From positions 186,001 through 250,000 of the forward strand of contig CAVWNS010000005.1 of NCBI GenBank assembly GCA_963756495.1: 64,000 nucleotides of DNA. Direction: 5' to 3'. Source of the stretch: DATFDN01 sp963756495. GTDB lineage: Bacteria; Pseudomonadota; Alphaproteobacteria; Acetobacterales; Acetobacteraceae. Within the stretch, counting starts at the first letter, position 1. Each line of letters begins with the position of its first letter. The translations under genes and the position numbers were made by a program. The notes beneath the pieces were generated by a model. The model made no database searches. It had not been told where the DNA came from and saw only the letters and a list, made by a program, of their open reading frames with translations. Positions 8,139 to 15,567 of this stretch are shown here, piece by piece.

Positions 8139-9056
8139 TCAGATCAGCGGCGTATCGACGATGGCGAGCGGCGCCTGGGTGGAGACGAGGCTCACGCGCG
8201 CGATGCCGAGACGCTGGCCCAGCTCGCCAGCCGGTACCATCATCGGCCCGGGCCCTTTCGCGGTGCCCGGCGCGGGCTGCGGGAACGCGGTGGAGCGCGC
8301 GGTGTGGAACGCCACGTGGCCCTCGACCTTCTGCATCACCTGGTGGATGTGCCCGTTCAGCACGGTCACCGAGCCGAACCGCTTGAGGTATCCCAGCGCC
8401 TGCGCGCCATCGGCGGTGCCCCAGCCCCACGGCTCATAGACGGTCCACAGCGGCACGTGCGCCATCACCACGATCGGCGTGCTGGCGGACCGTCCCGCCA
8501 CGTCGTCCTCCAGCCACTCCAGCTGCTCGTGGCCGAGATTGCCGAGCCCGTTGCCTTGCAGGTTCACCACGTTCACCAGGCCGATGAAGTGCACGCCCCC
8601 GGCGTCGAAGCTGTACCAGCCGTCGCCCTTGGCGCCCTTGCCGAAGCGGTTGAGGTAGCTCTTGCCGTCCTCCTCCAGGATGTCGTGCTCGCCCGGCACG
8701 GTGTAGGCGGCGAGCCGGGTCGCGCCCATCAGTTGCTGGCAGGTGTCGAACTGCGCCGGCTTCGACAGGTGCGAGATGTCGCCGGTGTGGATCATGAAGG
8801 CCGGGCGATCGGGCAGGGCCTGCACCTGCGCCAGCGCCTGCTGGAGCGTATCCGTCGTGTGCGGGTTGGCCGGCTTGTCGAAGCCCAGATGGCTGTCGCT
8901 GATCTGCACGAAGCTGAAGCCCGTCGTCGCGGCCTCGGCGCTGCCGACCAGGCGCGCGCGCGGGATGCCGGCGGCGACGGTCCACACCATCGCGGTGCCC
9001 GCCCAGGTCATGCAGGTCAGCATCCCGCGGCGGTCGAGGTTGATGTCTCTGGCCAT
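8139..9056 (-). CDS. Exported calcineurin-like metallophosphoesterase
   Basis: 305 residues with a calcineurin-like metallophosphatase core: D54 and H56 (SDSHLG), D93 (HTGDISH), then GEHD at 122-125 where the family usually has GNHD/E, and GHIH near the C-terminus. The N-terminal segment (LDRRGMLTCMTWAG, then hydrophobic, then SAEAA) looks like a Tat signal, so it should act outside the cytoplasm on an unknown phosphoester. ATG 9056 has a GGAGTGG site upstream. The longer open frame upstream was rejected because it crosses two other genes. It leads the operon with the cupredoxin and is preceded by the shared sigma motif. Confidence 0.87.
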   Translation of the reverse strand: MARDINLDRRGMLTCMTWAGTAMVWTVAAGIPRARLVGSAEAATTGFSFVQISDSHLGFDKPANPHTTDTLQQALAQVQALPDRPAFMIHTGDISHLSKPAQFDTCQQLMGATRLAAYTVPGEHDILEEDGKSYLNRFGKGAKGDGWYSFDAGGVHFIGLVNVVNLQGNGLGNLGHEQLEWLEDDVAGRSASTPIVVMAHVPLWTVYEPWGWGTADGAQALGYLKRFGSVTVLNGHIHQVMQKVEGHVAFHTARSTAFPQPAPGTAKGPGPMMVPAGELGQRLGIARVSLVSTQAPLAIVDTPLI

Positions 9057-9096
9057 GAAACCACTCCGTTCCCGTTTGCCGTGATCGGCTGACCCA

Positions 9097-9124
9097 AAGA
9101 CCGCGGCGGCGTTGCGTCTATTCC
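9097..9124 (-). promoter_or_regulatory. ECF-sigma promoter before metallophosphoesterase operon
   Basis: On the minus strand GGAAT (9124-9120) and GGTCTT (9102-9097) are separated by exactly 17 bases, with the ATG 40 bases downstream of the second box. The same two boxes with the same spacing precede the sigma gene itself and the small secreted-protein gene. Confidence 0.75.
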
Positions 9125-9208
9125 ATTCGCACGCACTTTCATTTTTCTGCCGACGCGAAGAAGCCGGCGTCGCCGCCGGCTTCCCTCGCGTCATCCGGTC
9201 GGCCATTA

Positions 9209-9445
9209 TCAGTTGATGGCGCGGTCGCGTGCGGGTTCGCGCAAGGCCATCGCGTCGTTCCGTGCCTCGGGGCGGATCTGGCTGTGGAAGAACGGCCCGG
9301 CCCAGTCGGCGGGGTTCGGTACGCCCCTCTGGAAGAATTGCGGCAACTCGTTCGGATTGTTGGAGAACACGCTGCCGCCCTCCTGGGCGAAGGCAGGTGC
9401 GGCGAGAAGCGTGAGTGCGGCGGCGGTGACGAAAAAGCGTTTCAT
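9209..9445 (-). CDS. Small secreted protein, unknown function
   Basis: 78 residues: a clear Sec signal peptide (MKRFFVTAAALTLLAAPAFA, then QE) and a mature part of about 57 residues, Pro/Asn/Phe-rich at first (NNPNELPQFFQRG) and charged at the end (REPARDRAIN). No Cys, no recognised family. It lies between the metallophosphoesterase and the divergent ECF sigma gene and has its own copy of the sigma motif (9518-9545), so it is very probably a member of that regulon. Being periplasmic, it could sense, bind or sequester the inducing stress. Confidence 0.72.
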   Translation of the reverse strand: MKRFFVTAAALTLLAAPAFAQEGGSVFSNNPNELPQFFQRGVPNPADWAGPFFHSQIRPEARNDAMALREPARDRAIN

Positions 9446-9517
9446 GATCGTATCCCTTGTGGCTCGGCACCGCCTGCTGCGGCTGCCGACCGGCTGCGGA
9501 TGCACCCGGTTGCCGCA

Positions 9518-9545
9518 AAGACCACTCGCCGCCCGACGTCATTCC
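9518..9545 (-). promoter_or_regulatory. ECF-sigma promoter before small secreted-protein gene
   Basis: Minus-strand GGAAT (9545-9541), 17-base spacer, GGTCTT (9523-9518). The start codon is 72 bases downstream, leaving a moderately long leader. It is back to back with the sigma gene promoter at 9569-9596, forming a divergent pair about 24 bases apart. Confidence 0.72.
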
Positions 9546-9568
9546 ATGCCAAATTTCCGCAATTCGCG

Positions 9569-9596
9569 GGAATAGAATGGCCGCTCGCACGGTCTT
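9569..9596 (+). promoter_or_regulatory. Autoregulatory ECF-sigma promoter
   Basis: Plus-strand GGAAT (9569-9573), 17-base spacer, GGTCTT (9591-9596), ending 28 bases before the sigma gene start. Identity of boxes and spacing to the two minus-strand sites implies that the sigma factor drives its own transcription, as is common for ECF sigma factors. Confidence 0.75.
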
Positions 9597-9624
9597 GGCC
9601 GCAGAGGCGAACCGGAGCTGAGCC

Positions 9625-10179
9625 TTGCGTGACGATGACGCCCGACGCCGTTTCGAGCTTCTCGCGCTGCCGCACTTGGACGCGGCGTACAATCTGGCGC
9701 GCTGGCTGACCGGGAACACGGCCGATGCGTCGGACGTGGTGCAGGAGGCGTATCTGCGCGCGTTCCGCTATTTCGGCGCGTACAAGGGTGGGAACATGCG
9801 TGTGTGGCTGCTCACGATCGTTCGCAACAGCTTCGCGACCTGGGTGCGTGAGAACCGCTCGGCGCGGCTGGTGTTCTCGGCCGATCCCCCGGACGACGGG
9901 GCCGCCGAGGAACCGATGTGGGGCACGCCGCCGCGCGATCCGGAGGCGCTGCTGCTGGCGAGCATCGATGCGGCCACCCTCGATCGCCTGATGGGCCGCC
10001 TGCCGCCCGAGCACCGCGCGGTGCTGGTGCTGCGCGAACTCGAAGACCTGTCCTATGGCGAGATCGCCACGGTGACGGGCGTTCCGGTCGGTACCGTGAT
10101 GTCGCGGCTTGCACGCGCGCGCCTGGCGCTGCGGCGGCTTTGGCTCGCTGCGGAGACGGAGAGCGCCCATGGCGTGTGA
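9625..10179 (+). CDS. ECF-family RNA polymerase sigma factor
   Basis: 184 residues with sigma region 2 (LDAAYNLARWLTGN, DVVQEAYLRAFRY, MRVWLLTIVRNSF) and region 4 (LPPEHRAVLVLRELEDLSY, VPVGTVMSRLARARLAL). TTG at 9625 fits the beginning of the domain and has CGGAG upstream. It is directly coupled to the anti-sigma gene by an 11-base overlap. Predicted targets, from the shared GGAAT-N17-GGTCTT sites, are its own operon, the 78-aa secreted protein and the metallophosphoesterase-cupredoxin pair. Confidence 0.93.
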   Translation: MRDDDARRRFELLALPHLDAAYNLARWLTGNTADASDVVQEAYLRAFRYFGAYKGGNMRVWLLTIVRNSFATWVRENRSARLVFSADPPDDGAAEEPMWGTPPRDPEALLLASIDAATLDRLMGRLPPEHRAVLVLRELEDLSYGEIATVTGVPVGTVMSRLARARLALRRLWLAAETESAHGV

Positions 10180-10948
10180 GCGCATCCAGCCCTGGCTGCC
10201 GCTGATGGCCGATGACGGGCTGCCCCCGTGGCGGCGCTGGCGGCTGTGGGCGCATGTGCGCGGCTGCGAGGGCTGCGCGGCGAAGCTGGAGGAGATGCGC
10301 GCCATGCGCACCGCGTTGCGCGAGACGCTGACCTATCACGAGGCTCCGGCCGGCCTGGCGGCGCGGATCGGCGCGGCGGTCGCGCACGAGGCCATGCTTG
10401 CGTCCGCGCCGGCCCGCCGGCGTCGCTGGCCAAGCCTGCCCGGCGGCTTGTTCTCGTGGGCCGGAGGCGGTTTGGCGGGCGCGCTGGCCGGCGTTGCGCT
10501 GATGCTGCTGGTGCAGGGCAACGGCGCGGGCGGCCCGCCCGTGCTCGACGCGGTCATCGACAGCCATGTGCGCTCGCTGATGGCCGACCACCTCACCGAT
10601 GTGCTCACCAGCGACCGCCATACCGTCAAGCCGTGGCTGTCGGCGCATATCGACGTCTCGCCGCCGGTCAACGAACTGGCCGCCAAGGGCTTCCCGCTGG
10701 TCGGCGGGCGGCTCGACTACGTGGCCGGGCATCCGGCCGCGGTTGTCGTCTATCGGCACGCCAAGCACGTCGTCAACCTGTTCGCCTGGGCCTCGCCCGA
10801 CACGACGGACGCGCCGATGCGCACCGAGGCGCGGCAGGGATTCAACGTGGTCACGTGGCGGGCCGGCGGACTGACCTACGCCGCCGTGTCGGACGTGAAG
10901 CTCGACCAGCTGATGGATTTCGCGCGGGATGTGGCGGCTGGCGGCTAA
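10169..10948 (+). CDS. Zinc-binding transmembrane anti-sigma factor
   Basis: 259 residues. The cytoplasmic N-terminus has the ZAS pattern C3-x25-H29-x3-C33-x2-C36, the same spacing as in redox-sensing RsrA. One membrane helix follows near residues 92-114 (GGGLAGALAGVALMLLV), then a periplasmic domain of about 145 residues with His-rich stretches (SDRHTVKPWLSAHIDVSPP). It would hold the upstream sigma factor inactive until an envelope or redox signal. ATG 10169 overlaps the sigma stop by 11 bases, so the pair is coupled. Confidence 0.9.
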   Translation: MACERIQPWLPLMADDGLPPWRRWRLWAHVRGCEGCAAKLEEMRAMRTALRETLTYHEAPAGLAARIGAAVAHEAMLASAPARRRRWPSLPGGLFSWAGGGLAGALAGVALMLLVQGNGAGGPPVLDAVIDSHVRSLMADHLTDVLTSDRHTVKPWLSAHIDVSPPVNELAAKGFPLVGGRLDYVAGHPAAVVVYRHAKHVVNLFAWASPDTTDAPMRTEARQGFNVVTWRAGGLTYAAVSDVKLDQLMDFARDVAAGG

Positions 10949-10956
10949 GGCAAGAT

Positions 10957-10983
10957 CGGGTCAGGTTGAACCAACCTGACCCG
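10957..10983. terminator. Perfect 12-bp stem hairpin after anti-sigma gene
   Basis: cgggtcaggttg and caacctgacccg form a perfect 12-bp stem with a 3-base loop, starting 9 bases after the anti-sigma stop and ending 16 bases before the DMT transporter start. There is no U-tract, so it may terminate weakly, or it may be an operator for the downstream gene. Confidence 0.5.
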
Positions 10984-10999
10984 TCGGAATCGCTTCCTC

Positions 11000-11986
11000 A
11001 TGCCCAAGACAGGCCCGCCCGTTGCAAGCAGGCGCGAACGGCTCCGCAAGGCCGCGAACTGGGGCAGCATCGTCCTGGCACTGATCGCCACCTATGTCTG
11101 CTTCGGTTCGTCGCCGGCCGGCACCAAGGCCGCGCTCGGGTCCTTCCCCCCGCTGATCATCATGACAGTGCGTGGCTGCGTGGCGGGTGCCATGCTTACC
11201 GCCTGGGCGCTCTGGAGCGGCGCGCAGCGGCCGAACGCACGGCGGGTGTTGTCCTCGTTCCTGATCGGCACGCTGATCCTGGCCCTGGGCGCCGGCGTCG
11301 GGACGGTGGGGCAGCGGACGGTGGCTTCGGGTGTCGTCGGCGTGCTGTCCGCGATGATGCCGCTGATCGCCGCCTGCCTCGGCTATCTGCTATTCCGGGA
11401 GAAGCCTCCCAAACGGGCATTGGTGGGCCTGGTCATTGGCTTCGCCGGGATCGGCCTGTTGCTGCGTCCAGGGTCGAACCTGGACCTGTTCGGCGTCATG
11501 TTGGTCGTTGCGGCTCAGGTTGCCTGGGCGACCGGCGCGGTTCTGGCGCCGCGCTTGCAACTGCCGGCGGACCCGCGCCTGGCAGCCGGCCTGGAGTTGC
11601 TGAGCGGCAGTTGCGTGCTGCTGATCGCCAGTGCGGCACTCGGCGAGTTCCACGGTTTACGGCTACAGGCTGTGTCGCGGGCGTCGTGGGCGGGCCTGGG
11701 CTGGTTGACCTTGACCGCGGTGGGAGGTTTCACCGCCTACGGCTTTCTGGCCAAGCACGTCTCAAGCAGCATGTCGACCACATTTGCTTACGTAAACCCG
11801 GTGGTAGCGGTGGGATTGGGCTGGCTGCTATTTCGCGAGCCGCTGACCATGCGGATGGCCATTGCGAGCGCCGTGGTCGTATTGGGTGTGTTCCTGATCG
11901 TGTCCGCCGGTGGACCCGAGCCGGAACGGCCCACTCGTCATCCGATGACGTCGGGTTACGGCCATGCAAGGCAGCGTCAGTCATAG
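11000..11986 (+). CDS. DMT-superfamily (EamA) transporter
   Basis: 328 residues with about ten hydrophobic helices in two EamA halves (first from NWGSIVLALIATYVCFGSSPA, second from GVMLVVAAQVAWATGAV). Conserved features are the FGSSPAGTKAAL entry helix and the Pro-containing AYVNPVVAVGLGWLLFREPL segment. Such carriers export small metabolites; the substrate cannot be read from sequence. It stands alone after the hairpin at 10957-10983 and is convergent with the TRAP binding-protein gene. Confidence 0.85.
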   Translation: MPKTGPPVASRRERLRKAANWGSIVLALIATYVCFGSSPAGTKAALGSFPPLIIMTVRGCVAGAMLTAWALWSGAQRPNARRVLSSFLIGTLILALGAGVGTVGQRTVASGVVGVLSAMMPLIAACLGYLLFREKPPKRALVGLVIGFAGIGLLLRPGSNLDLFGVMLVVAAQVAWATGAVLAPRLQLPADPRLAAGLELLSGSCVLLIASAALGEFHGLRLQAVSRASWAGLGWLTLTAVGGFTAYGFLAKHVSSSMSTTFAYVNPVVAVGLGWLLFREPLTMRMAIASAVVVLGVFLIVSAGGPEPERPTRHPMTSGYGHARQRQS

Positions 11987-12024
11987 GCTGCTCCGGCACG
12001 GCCAGCAAGGACCTAGAAAAATGC

Positions 12025-13029
12025 CTATTGCTTCTGCTCCGCCAGGATACGGTCGTAGTACTCGCCCCAGGAGGATTTCAGCGTCGGGTCAAGCTTGCGC
12101 GCATTGGCGACAAAGGGGGTCACGTCGACGCTGACCACCTGCGTCCCCGGCATGGCGGATAGCTTCGCCTGCACGTCCGCTTCGGTCTTTTGCGCGAGGT
12201 CGGCCTCGTAATCGCCTGCTTGCTCGGCCGCGGTCTGCACCGCCTTGCGCTGGTCCTCGCTCAGGTTTGTCCAGAATGCCAGGTTCATCGTCACGATCTG
12301 CGATTGCTGGATGTGGCGCGTCAACATGATGTACTTCTGCACCTCATACAGCTTACCGCTGAAGATCGTCGGCAACGGATTCTCCTCGCAGTCGATCGTG
12401 CCGGTTTTCAGTGCCAGGTACACTTGGGGGAAGTTCATCGGCACGCCTTTGCCGCCCAGCACCTCGGCCGACAGCAGGTTTACCGGCGCCGGCGGCGTGC
12501 GGATCTTCAGGCCAGCCCCATCGGCCGGCGTGCGGACCAGCTTGTTGCAGGTAAGATTGCGCCGCCCGTAGTACCAGGTCGCACTGACAAGCTGCAGTCC
12601 CTGGCCGGAGGAGAACTCCTGCTGAAAGTGCTGGAATGTGGGCCCCGACAGCACCTTCTTTTCGGCCGTCCAATCCTGCCAGATGTACGGCGCGTCCAGC
12701 ACGCTGATGTCGGGCACGAGGTTGCCCGCGGTGCCGGCGGCACTGACCACCATCTGAATCGAGCCCTGCTTCTCTTGCTGCAGGACCTCGTTCTCGCCGC
12801 CCAGTTGGTTGTTCGGAAAGATCGTCACCGCGATGGTGCCATGTGACAGATCCCTCGCCAGATCGGCGAACCGTTGCGCTCCCAATCCAACCGGGTCGGT
12901 TGCCGGCAGCGTGTGTGCCAGCCGGATCATCACGTGCTTGTCCTGCCCACGGGCATCACCCGCCGTGACCATCCCCAGCAGCAATCCAAGCAACCCCACG
13001 CGCAGAAGCAAGCGCTTGCGGAATCCCAT
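12025..13029 (-). CDS. TRAP transporter solute-binding protein (DctP family)
   Basis: Periplasmic receptor of a tripartite ATP-independent transporter, 334 residues with a Sec signal (RLLLRVGLLGLLLGMVTAG). Family landmarks are IRLAHTLPATDPVG near the mature start, the GLKIRTPP segment with the carboxylate-binding Arg, and TIDCEENPLPT. Start ATG 13029 has GGGAGG upstream. It is divergent from the fused membrane subunit at 13126, with a 96-base gap that must hold both promoters. The ligand is probably an organic acid; no neighbour narrows it. Confidence 0.9.
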   Translation of the reverse strand: MGFRKRLLLRVGLLGLLLGMVTAGDARGQDKHVMIRLAHTLPATDPVGLGAQRFADLARDLSHGTIAVTIFPNNQLGGENEVLQQEKQGSIQMVVSAAGTAGNLVPDISVLDAPYIWQDWTAEKKVLSGPTFQHFQQEFSSGQGLQLVSATWYYGRRNLTCNKLVRTPADGAGLKIRTPPAPVNLLSAEVLGGKGVPMNFPQVYLALKTGTIDCEENPLPTIFSGKLYEVQKYIMLTRHIQQSQIVTMNLAFWTNLSEDQRKAVQTAAEQAGDYEADLAQKTEADVQAKLSAMPGTQVVSVDVTPFVANARKLDPTLKSSWGEYYDRILAEQKQ

Positions 13030-13125
13030 CTCTGTTCCTCCCGGCCTTGTGCGTGCTGTCCCGCCCGTACAGGTTCAAAATGCTAAAGACCGGACCCGAC
13101 GGGCGCAAGAATTGACGAGGTAAGT

Positions 13126-15003
13126 ATGATGGAGGTCGCCAAGCCGGCATCGCCCCATGCGCCTTTTGCCGGGCGCGTCGTGTCATGGCTGAATTGGGCG
13201 AGCACTGCCTATGACGCGATGGCGATGCGCACAGCCACCGCAATTCTCATCATACTGATCCTGCTGGTGGCTGCCCAGGTGGTCTTCCGTTACGGCCTGA
13301 ACCGGCCGATCACCTGGTCAGAGGAACTCGCCACCTACCTGTTCGCCTGGCTGATTTTCCTCGGGGCCACAGTCAGTATCCGCCGGGATGACGCGCCGGC
13401 GCTGCACCTGATTGTGGACAGGCTGCCGCAACGTGTTGCCGTCCTGGTGCGCGACATCGCCGATCTGCTTGCGCTGGCGATTAGCGTCACGCTGCTATGG
13501 CAGGGCGTGAAGGCGTGCGGCGACCTTATGATGCAGCGTACGCCGAGCATGCAGGTGCCTATGGGATTGCCGGTCGCGGTGATGCCGCTCGCCATGGGCG
13601 GATTCGCGCTGCACTACGCGGCGCGGCTGGCGCCGCGGCTGATCTCCCGGCCGGCGGCAGTCATGCTGGCGATTTTGTTCGTAGCGTGTGCACTCGCCGC
13701 GCCAATGGTCGTCATTCCGGAGGATTGGCCGGTCACCGCCTTGCTTGCCGTGGTAATGGCGGGTTTTGCGATCGGCCTGCCGGTCGCGCTGGTGCTGACA
13801 TGGGGCGTGATGGTCGTGCTGCTGGCGCAAGCGCAGTCGCTGCTGATCGTGCCGGAGCAAATGTTTACAGCGGCCAGCAACTTTATCCTGACAGCCATCC
13901 CTTTCTTCATGTTCACCGGGGCGATCATGCAGACGGGCGGCTTGGCGGAGCGCCTGGTCAGCTTTGCCGCCACGTTGGTCGGCCGGTTCCGCGGCGGGTT
14001 GCTGCAGGCAGACATCGTCGCCAGCGCCATTTTCGCCGACATGTCCGGCTCCGCCGTCTCGGACACGGTGGCAATCGGCAACGTGATGCTGCCCGGCATG
14101 TTGCGGCGTGGCTACGATCGCCCGTTCGCCACCGCGCTGCAGGCGGCGTCCGGCACACTGGGGGTACTATTTCCGCCGTCGATTGCAACGATTATTTACG
14201 CGTGGGTGGCGAACACCTCCGTCGCCGACATGTTCCTGGCGAGCTTCCTGCCCGCCTTCCTGGTTGCGCTGTCTTTCGCGGCCATCGCCTGGCTGCATGC
14301 CGTAAAGCATGATTACCCGCGTGAGCGCGCGGCCAGCCTGCCAGAGATCGGCGCATCGCTACGTGCCACTGGGTGGGCGCTGGCCACGCCGGTGCTGATC
14401 CTGGTCGGCATCCTGTCGGGCGCCGTGACGCCGACGGAGGCCGGCGTGCTCGCCGCTATCTATGCCGTTTCGATCTCCGCGTTGGCTTATCGCAGCATGA
14501 GCCTTGCCGCCCTTCAGGAGAGCCTGGAGCAAGCGGTGATGGGCACCGCGCGGGTCATGTTCGTGCTCGCGGCTGCGGTGCTGCTGGGCTGGGAATTGAT
14601 CATGCTGCAAGTGCCGCAAGCGTTGGCCGCTGGCATGCTTACCGTCTCTCACAACCGGCTGGTGCTGTTGATTTTGCTGAATCTCGCGCTGATCCTGATC
14701 CACGGCGTCATGGAGACCTCGGCCACGTTGATTCTGATCGTCCCGCTGGTCCTGCCGATTTTCGTCGGGGTCGGCGTTGATCCAATTCAACTCGGCATCG
14801 TCTTTCTGGTGAACTCCGCGCTGGGCCTGCTGACGCCGCCGCTCGGTCTGGTGCTGTACGTGGCCGCGCCGATTACCGGTCTGCGGGTGGAGCGTGTGGC
14901 GCGCGCGGCAATCCCTTTCATGCTGGCACTGCTGGTCGATCTGGTGATCGTGATACTCGTGCCATCGATATCGACGGTCGTACCGAGCCTGGTTCACCGA
15001 TGA
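13126..15003 (+). CDS. Fused TRAP transporter DctQ-DctM permease
   Basis: 625 residues. Residues about 35-175 are a DctQ small subunit (RYGLNRPITWSEELATYLFAW, four helices). Residues about 180-620 are the DctM large subunit, with PFFMFTGAIMQTGGLAERLV, SGSAVSDTVAIGNVMLPGM and PPSIATIIYAW. Both halves look complete, so this is a functional fusion seen in part of the TRAP family. The divergent DctP gene supplies the receptor. Confidence 0.9.
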   Translation: MMEVAKPASPHAPFAGRVVSWLNWASTAYDAMAMRTATAILIILILLVAAQVVFRYGLNRPITWSEELATYLFAWLIFLGATVSIRRDDAPALHLIVDRLPQRVAVLVRDIADLLALAISVTLLWQGVKACGDLMMQRTPSMQVPMGLPVAVMPLAMGGFALHYAARLAPRLISRPAAVMLAILFVACALAAPMVVIPEDWPVTALLAVVMAGFAIGLPVALVLTWGVMVVLLAQAQSLLIVPEQMFTAASNFILTAIPFFMFTGAIMQTGGLAERLVSFAATLVGRFRGGLLQADIVASAIFADMSGSAVSDTVAIGNVMLPGMLRRGYDRPFATALQAASGTLGVLFPPSIATIIYAWVANTSVADMFLASFLPAFLVALSFAAIAWLHAVKHDYPRERAASLPEIGASLRATGWALATPVLILVGILSGAVTPTEAGVLAAIYAVSISALAYRSMSLAALQESLEQAVMGTARVMFVLAAAVLLGWELIMLQVPQALAAGMLTVSHNRLVLLILLNLALILIHGVMETSATLILIVPLVLPIFVGVGVDPIQLGIVFLVNSALGLLTPPLGLVLYVAAPITGLRVERVARAAIPFMLALLVDLVIVILVPSISTVVPSLVHR

Positions 15004-15515
15004 CAATTTGCCCATCATCGGTCGATGCCTTGCGGCAGGAGTACGGTGTTGCTTTCGGGCTCGTTATGGTAGCGTTCAGGATCATCCAGCCGAAGCCAAG
15101 GGGATCGCAACTGCGTCTCGCATTCGCCCCGCCTTCTACGCGTGGAACGGGCCCATCGCTCGCATGTCCCTGCTGCTCGCTCCGCGACACGCCCTCGGCA
15201 ACGCCGGCACCAGCGGCCGGCCCCGTCGAGCCCGGCTGGCGGCTGGCGCCGATCGATGACGCCGCGCGCCATGCTTTCGGGCTGGACCGGAATCTGAGTG
15301 GCGTCATCGTCACGCAACTCACTCCCGATGGACCGACTGCGCAGGCGGGACTGGCTCCCGGCGACGTCGTCGTCGAAATTCAGCAGGAAAAGGTCGCCGG
15401 CGTCGAGGACGTGGCTGGCATCATCGCCCTCGCGCGCCAGCAACGGCGCCGCTACGTCGCCGTCCTCGCGCACAATGCCGAAGGGCTGCGCTGGCTGGCC
15501 GTGAGCCTCGATTAG
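15000..15515 (+). pseudogene. PDZ-domain fragment of an HtrA/DegP-like protease
   Basis: The C-terminal 90 residues form a PDZ domain close to the second PDZ of DegP-type proteases (WRLAPIDDAARHAFGL, GVIVTQLTPDGPTAQAGLAPGDVVVEI). The trypsin-like domain and first PDZ are absent. The preceding 85 residues do not resemble anything I know and are rich in Cys, Pro and Arg, so the start at 15000 (ATGA overlap with the TRAP gene) is doubtful. It could instead be a small stand-alone PDZ adaptor starting further in. Confidence 0.5.
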
Positions 15516-15567
15516 CAGGCGACTTGCCGGGCGGCCCGAACGGGCGCCAATGGTCCGACGGACGCGC

